Part shown: positions 1-6,534 of the stretch, piece by piece
Numbering within the stretch: the first letter of the stretch is position 1
Layout: the number at the start of each line of letters is the position of its first letter
Program-made: the position numbers and the translations under genes
Source: an uncultured delta proteobacterium
Lineage (GTDB): Bacteria > Myxococcota_A > Polyangia > Polyangiales > Polyangiaceae
DNA length: 6,534 nucleotides
Assembly (NCBI GenBank): GCA_903893335.1
Contig: CAITLX010000028.1
Coordinates: 1 to 6,534, forward strand
Reading direction: 5' to 3'
The notes under the pieces: generated by a model
Told to the model about the DNA's origin: nothing
Database searches by the model: none
Seen by the model: only the letters and a program-made list of their open reading frames with translations

Positions 1-515
1 ACCTGCCCCAGGGGGCCAGCGGCTTCTTCGCCGACGGTCGCGGGATGCGCCCGGCGGTCGAGGGCACCGTCCCCGCGCTCGTGCGCGGTCGCGACGACGC
101 GCACTTCGACGACGACGCGTGGAACCTCGGCCGACGCGGCGACGCGTGGGTCGGCAAGGCCCCCATCGCGGTCGACGGCGCGACGCTGCGACGCGGCGAG
201 GAGCGCTTCGGCATCTACTGCGTCCCCTGCCACGACAAGTCGGGCAGCGGCCGCGGCATCGTCGTCCAGCGCGGCTTCCCGCTCCCTCCATCGCTGTCGG
301 CCGATCACGCGCGCGGCCTCGCCGACGGCGAGATCTTCGACATCGCCAGCAACGGCGTGCGCAACATGCCGTCGTACCGCGCGCAGATCCCCGTCGAGGA
401 CCGCTGGGCGATCGTGGCCTGGCTGCGCGTCCTGCAGCGCAGCCAGCACGCGGCCGTCGAAGACGTCCCCGCCGACCTGCGCGGGAAGATCGACCCCGAG
501 GGCAACACTCCATGA
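1..515 (+). CDS. actE: ActE, monohaem cytochrome c subunit of alternative complex III (5'-truncated)
   Basis: This is the C-terminal part of a monohaem cytochrome c subunit of the quinol:cytochrome c oxidoreductase ACIII, which carries electrons on the periplasmic side. The reading frame is open from base 3, and the family-typical stretch FFADGRGMRPAVEGTV begins before the first ATG (base 45). That ATG is therefore internal, and the true start, with the expected signal peptide and lipoprotein cysteine, lies upstream of the window. The haem attachment site is CVPCH (bases 219-233), and the probable distal haem ligand is the Met of NMPSY (codon 366-368). The C-terminal helix, DRWAIVAWLRVLQRSQ, is typical of class I cytochrome c domains. 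Its stop overlaps the actF start (ATGA). A generic cytochrome c is the alternative, but the FFADGR..RP.VEGTV segment and the following actF make ActE much more likely. Confidence 0.92.
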   Translation, partial: LPQGASGFFADGRGMRPAVEGTVPALVRGRDDAHFDDDAWNLGRRGDAWVGKAPIAVDGATLRRGEERFGIYCVPCHDKSGSGRGIVVQRGFPLPPSLSADHARGLADGEIFDIASNGVRNMPSYRAQIPVEDRWAIVAWLRVLQRSQHAAVEDVPADLRGKIDPEGNTP

Positions 516-1771
516 GCCGCGTCGAATCCAGCAATCTCGCCGCGCACGGCGGCGGCTCGGCCCAGGCGTCGGGCCACGGGCCCGCGGCCGGCGTCGACAC
601 CCCCCGGCTCGCCCCGGCCACGGGCAAGAAGTGGCTCGGCATCGCAGCCGCGGTCGCAGGCGTCGGCCTCGCGCTCTCGGCGGCGGGTTTCGCCGCCGAC
701 CGGCCGCGCTTCGCCCACGCGTGGCTCGTCGGCTTCGTCTTCACCGTCACCGTCGGCATCGGCGCGCTCTTCTTCGTGCTCATCCAGCACCTCACGCGCG
801 CCGCCTGGTCGGTCGCGGTGCGGCGCCAGGCCGAGTGGGTCGCCTTCTCGCTGCTCGCCGCAGCGCCCCTGTTCGCCCCGCTCTACGCGCTCGCGCCGCA
901 GATCTGGACGGGCTGGCTCGGGCCCGAGGCCGCGCACGACGAGCTCGTGCACAAGAAGGCCGCCTACCTCAACCTGCACGCCTTCACCATTCGCGCGGTC
1001 GTCTACTTCGCGATCTGGGGCGTGCTCGCCTACTGGTTCTCCAAGCGCTCGACCGCGCAGGACGCCGACGGCAAGCGCGAGCACACGCTCGCCATGCAGG
1101 CGCGCAGCGCGCCGGCCATTCCCTTCGTCGCGCTGTCGATGACGTTCGCGTCGTTCGACTGGCTGATGAGCCTCGACCCGCACTGGTACTCGACCATCTT
1201 CGGCGTCTACATCTTCTCGGGCGCCACGACCTCGAGCTTCGCGGTGCTGGCGCTCTTCACCGTCGGGCTGCAGACGTCGGGCTACTTCCGTAAAGTCTCG
1301 ACGGTCGAGCACCGCCACGACGTCGGCAAGCTGCTCTTCGGCTTCACGGTGTTCTGGGCCTACATCGCGTTCTCGCAGTTCTTCCTCATCTGGTACGCGA
1401 ACATCCCCGAGGAGACGGTCTTCTTCCGCGAGCGCATGGGCGAGGGCTGGATGCCGGTCAGCGCGGCGCTGCTCTTCGGCCACTTCATCATCCCGTTCAC
1501 GCTGTTGCTCTCGCGCCACGTCAAGCGCAACGCCGTCGGCCTCAGCGTCGGCGCCGTGCTCATGCTCGTGATGCACTGGGTCGACGTCTACTGGCTGGTG
1601 ATGCCCAACCTCGATCGCCACGCGCCGCACTTCTCGTGGATCGATCTCGGCGGCCTGCTCGGCCCGCTCGGCGTCGCCGCCGTCGTCGTCGCTTGGAAGG
1701 CGAGCCGCGAGAACCTCTTCCCCGTCCGCGATCCGCGTCTGCCCGAGACCTACAAGGTGGAGAACCTATGA
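512..1771 (+). CDS. actF: ActF, polytopic membrane subunit of alternative complex III
   Basis: A 419-residue integral membrane protein of the NrfD/PsrC-like type. ActF is one of the two large ten-helix subunits of ACIII, paralogous to ActC, and is thought to contribute to quinol oxidation or proton movement. I count about ten hydrophobic segments (roughly residues 41-60, 67-92, 107-127, 155-176, 203-221, 225-255, 273-297, 314-334, 342-365 and 376-394). Family-typical blocks are FASFDWLMSLDPHWYSTIFG (212-231), FSQFFLIWYANIPEE (287-301) and HWVDVYWLVMP (355-365). The first 40 residues are a hydrophilic Gly/Ala/His-rich extension. I chose the ATG at 512 because it overlaps the actE stop and has GAGGG nine bases upstream. 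The frame is open back to base 119, but that stretch lies inside actE and translates to arginine-rich nonsense. The 3' end overlaps the next start by ATGA. Confidence 0.94.
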   Translation: MSRVESSNLAAHGGGSAQASGHGPAAGVDTPRLAPATGKKWLGIAAAVAGVGLALSAAGFAADRPRFAHAWLVGFVFTVTVGIGALFFVLIQHLTRAAWSVAVRRQAEWVAFSLLAAAPLFAPLYALAPQIWTGWLGPEAAHDELVHKKAAYLNLHAFTIRAVVYFAIWGVLAYWFSKRSTAQDADGKREHTLAMQARSAPAIPFVALSMTFASFDWLMSLDPHWYSTIFGVYIFSGATTSSFAVLALFTVGLQTSGYFRKVSTVEHRHDVGKLLFGFTVFWAYIAFSQFFLIWYANIPEETVFFRERMGEGWMPVSAALLFGHFIIPFTLLLSRHVKRNAVGLSVGAVLMLVMHWVDVYWLVMPNLDRHAPHFSWIDLGGLLGPLGVAAVVVAWKASRENLFPVRDPRLPETYKVENL

Positions 1772-2256
1772 GCGCAGGCCCCGCGCACCAGCCGGCCCCC
1801 GCGGGCGACGAGCTCGAGTTCGAGAGGGATCAGCCGAACAACGGCGTCATCCTCGTCATCGTCCTCGCCATCGTCTCGACCATCGTGGCGTCGGTCGTCT
1901 TCGTCGATCAGTACTTCGGCTACGCCATCCGCTCCGAGCAGTCGCGCAAGGTGCTCGAGGCCGACAGCCCGCTCTTGCGCGAGCTGCGCGCCGGCGAGCA
2001 GTCGCGGCTCGGTCGCTACCAGTGGGCGAGCAAGAAGGACGGCCAGGTCCGCATCCCGATCGACCGCGCGCGCGAGCTCGTGCTCGCCGAGTGGGCGGCT
2101 CGCAACCCCGCCGACGTCCCGCTCGTCCCCGCGGTCGCCGCGGCGGCGGCGCCTGCCTCGTCGGCCGCTCCGGCGTCGTCGGCGGCTCCCGCGACCAGCG
2201 CGGCGCCCTCGGCCTCGGCCAGCGCTGCTCCCGCTCCGCACAAGCCCGCGCCGTGA
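1768..2256 (+). CDS. Single-helix membrane protein of the act-cox operon, function unknown
   Basis: A 162-residue protein with no function I can assign. It has a short acidic hydrophilic N-terminus (1-25), one strong transmembrane helix (about 26-48, NGVILVIVLAIVSTIVASVV), and then a charged domain. That domain contains LRAGEQSRLGRYQWASKKDG followed by QVRIPIDRARELVLAEW (about 73-109). A low-complexity Ala/Pro/Ser tail runs from 121 to 162. From memory, the core resembles small proteins at the same place in other act-cox clusters, with a pattern like LxxYGWVD...G.VRIPIDRAM.L; I could not verify this. The helix orientation suggests the C-terminal domain is periplasmic. The start at 1768 overlaps the actF stop (ATGA), with GGTGGAG just upstream. 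Candidate roles, all inference, are an ACIII accessory subunit (ActG-like), an ACIII-oxidase linker, or a CuA assembly partner of the SCO protein 13 bases downstream. Confidence 0.87.
   Translation: MSAGPAHQPAPAGDELEFERDQPNNGVILVIVLAIVSTIVASVVFVDQYFGYAIRSEQSRKVLEADSPLLRELRAGEQSRLGRYQWASKKDGQVRIPIDRARELVLAEWAARNPADVPLVPAVAAAAAPASSAAPASSAAPATSAAPSASASAAPAPHKPAP
2152..2205 (+). repeat. Imperfect 18-base tandem repeat coding for PA(S/T)SAA hexapeptides
   Basis: Three in-frame 18-base units (2152-2169, 2170-2187, 2188-2205) encode PASSAA, PASSAA and PATSAA at residues 129-146 of the small membrane protein. A degenerate continuation (PSASAS) runs to about 2223. The copies differ mainly at synonymous third positions and in codon choice for Ser, so the peptide is better conserved than the DNA. 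The repeat sits within a wider Ala/Pro/Ser low-complexity tail (2128-2253). Such tails are usually flexible and vary in length between relatives. Confidence 0.8.
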
Positions 2257-2269
2257 TCGGCTCGCCACG

Positions 2270-3118
2270 ATGACCGCCCGCTCGTTCGCATTGCTCGTCG
2301 CCGTCCTGGCGCTCGTCGGGGTCTCGCGCTCCGCGGGTGCCCAGCAGACGAAGAACGAGCTGCCGCACGAGCTCGAGGGCATCGGCATCGACGATCGGCG
2401 CGGCGCGCAGCTTCCGGGCGACGTGCGGCTGCGCGACCAAGAGGGCCAATCGATCCGGCTCTCCAGCTACTTCGACGGCGAGCGACCCACGCTGCTCGTG
2501 CTCGCCTACTACCGCTGCCCCATGCTCTGCACGCTGGTGCTCAACCAGCTTCAGAAGGGCCTCTCGGGCCTCGCGTGGACGGCGGGCAAGGATCTGCGCG
2601 TCGTGACCGTGAGCATCGACCCGCGCGACACGCCGGCCGACGCGAAGGCGAAGCGCGCGAAATACGTCGAGGCCTATGGGCGCGACCCCGGCCCGCACGG
2701 CTGGGATTTCCTCGTGGGCGACGAGGCCGAGGTCAAGCGCCTCGCCGACGCGGTCGGCTTCCACTACCGCTGGGACGCCGAGACCGAGCAGTACGCCCAC
2801 GCGGCGGGCCTGTTCGTCGTGTCGCCCGGGGGCCGCCTCACGCAGACGCTCTACGGCCTCGAGTTCGCGCCGCGCACGCTGCGGCTCGCGCTCACCGACG
2901 CGAGCCAGGGCAAGCTCGGCACGCCCTTGGACCGCGTACTGCTCTTTTGCTACCACTACGACGCAGCCCGTCAGGGCTACGTCGTCGCGCGTGCCCGCAT
3001 CGCGATGATTGTGGGGTGTCTCGTATCGCTGTTCGCGTTCGCCGGTTGGCTCGCGAGCCTCTGGCGAGCCGAGGCGTCCCGCCGGACCGTTCGCCCCCAT
3101 GAGGCTCCTTCGTCATGA
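2270..3118 (+). CDS. sco: SCO1/SenC/PrrC-family copper chaperone for the CuA centre
   Basis: A 282-residue membrane-anchored thioredoxin-fold protein of the SCO family, which delivers copper to, or reduces the cysteines of, the CuA site in oxidase subunit II. Residues 1-24 form a signal peptide ending in SAGAQ. The thioredoxin-like domain runs from about 50 to 215. It carries the copper-binding CPMLC motif (C83, C87) and the third ligand H177 in YAHAAGLFVVSP; VVTVSIDPRDTP (111-122) is also family-typical. After this domain come FCYHYD (226-231) and a C-terminal transmembrane helix (about 243-262) with a short basic tail, a longer architecture than minimal SCO1. The ATG at 2270 gives a correct signal peptide, although the Shine-Dalgarno match is weak; translation may be coupled to the gene ending 13 bases upstream. 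Its stop overlaps the coxB start (ATGA), which fits a role in CoxB maturation. Confidence 0.95.
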   Translation: MTARSFALLVAVLALVGVSRSAGAQQTKNELPHELEGIGIDDRRGAQLPGDVRLRDQEGQSIRLSSYFDGERPTLLVLAYYRCPMLCTLVLNQLQKGLSGLAWTAGKDLRVVTVSIDPRDTPADAKAKRAKYVEAYGRDPGPHGWDFLVGDEAEVKRLADAVGFHYRWDAETEQYAHAAGLFVVSPGGRLTQTLYGLEFAPRTLRLALTDASQGKLGTPLDRVLLFCYHYDAARQGYVVARARIAMIVGCLVSLFAFAGWLASLWRAEASRRTVRPHEAPSS

Positions 3119-4062
3119 GCGCCCCGAAGATCGAGATCGACTCCCTCTGGCTGCCCAAGGCGAGCTCCACGCTCGCCGGGCAGGTCGACACGGCCTGGAA
3201 CTGGGCCATGGCGAACGCCGTCGTCTTCTTCTTCATCGTGATGATCCCGCTCGGGTACTTCATGGTGAAGTACAAGAAGAAGAGCGACGCCGACGTCACC
3301 AGCACGCTCGCGCACAGCACGCTCATCGAGACGGTGTGGACGGTCATTCCCACGGTCGTCGTCATGGCCCTCTTCTTCGTCGGGCTCTGGCCGTACCTCA
3401 GCGCCGCCGTGCCGCCGAAGGACGCCTTCGAGGTGCAGGTCACCGCGCAGAAGTGGGCCTGGACGTTCACCTACCCGAACGGCACCGTCTCGCCGGGCAA
3501 GCTCGTCGTCCCCCAGGGCCGTCCGGTCAAGCTCGTCATGAGCTCCACCGACGTCATCCACTCGTTCTTCGTGCCCGAGTTCCGCATCAAGCAGGACGTC
3601 GTGCCGGGCATGTACACGACGATGTGGTTCGAGGCGAAGGACGTGGAGGAGACCGCGGTGCTCTGCACCGAGTACTGCGGCACCGGCCACTCGGAGATGC
3701 TCGCCACCGTGCAGGTGCTCGCGGCCCCGGCGTTCGACCAGTGGCTCGAGGCCGGCGACGACAAGAACCTCCCGCCCGCCGAGAAGGGCAAGGCGCTGTA
3801 CGGCCAGTGGGCCTGCGGAAGCTGTCACCCGATCGACGGCACGCGCGGCGTCGGCCCCTCGCTCAAGGGCCTCTACGGCAGGAACGAGGAGCTCACCGAC
3901 GGCTCGTCGGTGAAGGCAGACGAGAACTACCTGCGCGAGAGCATCCTCGTATCGACCGCCAAGGTCGTGAAGGGCTTCGCGCCCGTCATGCCGGCGTTCC
4001 AGGGGCAGATCAAGGACGCGCAGGTCGATGCGCTGATCGCCTACATCAAGGCGCTGCAGTAA
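3115..4062 (+). CDS. coxB: Cytochrome c oxidase subunit II with fused C-terminal cytochrome c (caa3 type)
   Basis: Subunit II (315 residues) receives electrons and passes them through CuA to subunit I. It has two transmembrane helices (about 33-53 and 74-95) and then a periplasmic cupredoxin domain. QKWAWTF (112-118) is the aromatic patch where electrons enter. The full CuA ligand set is present: H149 in DVIHSFFVP, then C184, E186, C188, H192 and M195 in LCTEYCGTGHSEM. A cytochrome c domain follows from about 221, with CGSCH (C234, C237, H238) and the probable axial Met 292 in VMPAF. No cleavable signal peptide or lipobox cysteine is seen; the N-terminus begins MSAPKIEIDSLWLP and is probably periplasmic ahead of helix 1. 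The ATG at 3115 overlaps the sco stop, with TGAGG about ten bases upstream. Also called ctaC. Confidence 0.97.
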   Translation: MSAPKIEIDSLWLPKASSTLAGQVDTAWNWAMANAVVFFFIVMIPLGYFMVKYKKKSDADVTSTLAHSTLIETVWTVIPTVVVMALFFVGLWPYLSAAVPPKDAFEVQVTAQKWAWTFTYPNGTVSPGKLVVPQGRPVKLVMSSTDVIHSFFVPEFRIKQDVVPGMYTTMWFEAKDVEETAVLCTEYCGTGHSEMLATVQVLAAPAFDQWLEAGDDKNLPPAEKGKALYGQWACGSCHPIDGTRGVGPSLKGLYGRNEELTDGSSVKADENYLRESILVSTAKVVKGFAPVMPAFQGQIKDAQVDALIAYIKALQ

Positions 4063-4096
4063 CGCGCCGCGCGCTACCGGAAGATTGGTGGAGTCA
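4063..4096 (+). promoter_or_regulatory. coxB-coxA spacer with ribosome binding site of coxA
   Basis: This 34-base spacer is the longest gap between genes in the window. It begins with a GC-rich run (cgcgccgcgcgc) and ends in GGTGGAG (4087-4093), a Shine-Dalgarno-like sequence just upstream of the ATG at 4097. No hairpin followed by a T run is present, so it is not a terminator, and no convincing -35/-10 pair is visible. It is probably only a translation start region inside the operon. Confidence 0.6.
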
Positions 4097-5742
<1,646 letters not shown>

Positions 5743-5743
<1 letters not shown>

Positions 5744-6420
5744 TGAGCACCGTAGACGAAGCGACGACGCCGAAGGCGGGGCTCTCCCCGCAGTTTCACG
5801 TCGCGCACCATTTCGACAAGGCCGACACGCAGTTCGACGCCGGCCGCATGGGCGTCTGGCTCTTCCTCGTGACCGAGGTGCTCTTCTTCGGCGGGCTCTT
5901 CTGCGCTTTCGCCGTGTTCCGCGCCTGGTACTTCGACGCGTTCGTCGAGGCGCATCACCACCTCGACAAGGTGATGGGCGGGGTCAACACCGTCGTGCTC
6001 ATCTGCTCGAGCCTCACGATGGCGCTCGCCGTGCGCTCGGCGCAGACGAACAACAAGAAGGCCACCGTCGCGCTCTTGCTCGTGACGCTGCTCTGCGCCG
6101 CCGTCTTCCTCTGCATCAAGTACGTCGAGTACTCGCACAAGTTCCACGAGGGCCTGCTGCCCGGCAAGTACTTCACCGCAGCCGGGTTCACGACCGGCAA
6201 CAAGGCGGGCATCTTCTTCGCCGTCTATTTCATGATGACGGGCGTGCACGGGTTGCACGTCGTCATCGGCATGGGCCTCATCACGTGGATCCTCGTGCGC
6301 GCGGCCAAGGGGCAGTTCTCGAGCCGTTACTACGCGCCCGTCGAGGGGGTGGGGCTCTACTGGCACCTGGTCGACCTCGTCTGGATCTACCTCTTCCCGC
6401 TCCTCTACCTCATCGGCTGA
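5743..6420 (+). CDS. coxC: Cytochrome c oxidase subunit III, five-helix form
   Basis: Subunit III (225 residues) is a membrane subunit that stabilises the catalytic core and its proton uptake. It shows five hydrophobic helices (about 36-57, 81-100, 108-127, 156-184 and 205-224), the short form lacking the first two helices of the mitochondrial protein. Family motifs are FDAGRMGVWLFLVTEVLFFG (31-50) with conserved E45, then VYFMMTGVHGLHVVIG (161-176) with H169 and H172, and EGVGLYWHLVDLVWIYLFPL (201-220) with E201, H208 and D211. I chose the ATG at 5743 because it overlaps the coxA stop by one base (TGATG) and GGGGAG lies nine bases upstream. The frame is open further upstream to 5623, but that part lies inside coxA and does not resemble the family. 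Also called ctaE. Confidence 0.97.
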
Positions 6421-6427
6421 CGGTCCC

Positions 6428-6433
6428 AAGGAG
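6428..6433 (+). promoter_or_regulatory. Ribosome binding site of coxD
   Basis: AAGGAG, a near-perfect Shine-Dalgarno sequence, ends eight bases before the ATG at 6442 in the 21-base gap after coxC. It is the best ribosome binding site in the window, and it decides the start of the truncated downstream gene. Confidence 0.85.
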
Positions 6434-6441
6434 AGCACGAC

Positions 6442-6534
6442 ATGTCCGCTGATACCCATGGGCACGACGGCGCGCACGGCCACGATCACGTCCCGCACGT
6501 CCTCCCGCTGAAGACCTACTTCGCCACCTGGGGC
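6442..6534 (+). CDS. coxD: Cytochrome c oxidase subunit IV family protein, N-terminal fragment
   Basis: Only the first 31 codons are in the window; the frame is still open at the edge. The fragment starts with a His-rich segment (H6, H8, H12, H14, H16, H19) followed by VLPLKTYFATWG, which looks like the approach to a first transmembrane helix. Bacterial subunit IV proteins (CoxD/CtaF, prokaryotic cytochrome c oxidase subunit IV family) are small membrane proteins of about 100 residues, often with a His-rich start and a Y..VW-like motif. They commonly follow coxC. The position 21 bases after coxC and the strong AAGGAG site support the call. Residue evidence alone is thin, so the assignment rests mainly on context. 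Confidence 0.8.
   Translation, partial: MSADTHGHDGAHGHDHVPHVLPLKTYFATWG

Noticed and set aside
45..47. ATG at 45 as the start of actE
   Set aside because: The conserved FFADGRGMRP segment extends upstream of it in the same open frame, and a start there would leave the protein without a signal peptide.
305..1630. A 441-codon open frame on the minus strand opposite actE-actF
   Set aside because: Same GC-driven shadow effect: charged, repetitive composition, no family features, and it spans two well-supported plus-strand genes.
1856..3100. A 414-codon minus-strand frame opposite the small membrane protein and sco
   Set aside because: Arg-rich translation with no domain; sco on the plus strand has intact copper ligands and a signal peptide.
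3769..4062. Separate small cytochrome c gene overlapping the end of coxB
   Set aside because: The haem c domain is in the same uninterrupted frame as the CuA domain, which is the normal caa3 fusion, with no internal stop.
4063..4080. GC-rich run after coxB as a terminator
   Set aside because: The run of alternating C and G can fold on itself only weakly and is not followed by a T tract; the next gene follows at once on the same strand.
4085..4096. TTG or GTG start for coxA, giving four extra residues
   Set aside because: These codons overlap the GGTGGAG ribosome binding sequence, and the ATG at 4097 is a standard start followed by a normal subunit I N-terminus.

Overview
The window is a contiguous, single-strand (+) piece of a respiratory-chain operon. 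It runs from the end of an alternative complex III (ACIII) cluster into a caa3-type cytochrome c oxidase cluster. The order is actE (5' end cut off by the window) - actF - small one-helix membrane protein of unknown function - SCO/SenC copper chaperone - coxB (subunit II fused to cytochrome c) - coxA (subunit I) - coxC (subunit III) - coxD (subunit IV, cut off at the 3' edge). No RNA gene, mobile element, CRISPR array, pseudogene or terminator was found. The longest gene-free stretch is 34 bases.

The base composition is very GC-rich, with codon third positions almost all G or C. Together with the gene order and the Ala/Pro/Ser-rich tail of the small protein, this suggests a high-GC myxobacterium (Myxococcota, perhaps Polyangiales-like). 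That assignment is inference: related act-cox clusters occur in several other phyla.

Layout: bases 1-1771 hold the last two ACIII subunits. Bases 1768-2256 encode the uncharacterised 162-residue protein. Bases 2270-3118 encode the copper-delivery protein for the CuA centre. Bases 3115-6534 encode oxidase subunits II, I, III and the start of IV. Four of the seven gene junctions are stop/start overlaps (ATGA or TGATG), and the other three gaps are 13, 34 and 21 bases, so the set looks like one translationally coupled transcript whose promoter lies upstream of the window.

Working together (known from the families): ACIII oxidises membrane quinol and passes electrons through its haem c subunits, including ActE. 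The oxidase accepts them at the haem c domain and CuA of CoxB, passes them to haem a and the haem a3-CuB site in CoxA, reduces oxygen to water and pumps protons. SCO matures CuA. The subunit I sequence has the Tyr-Ser helix VI motif of A2-type haem-copper oxidases in place of the usual D-channel glutamate. I see no wholly new system here. The least explained element is the small membrane protein between actF and sco.
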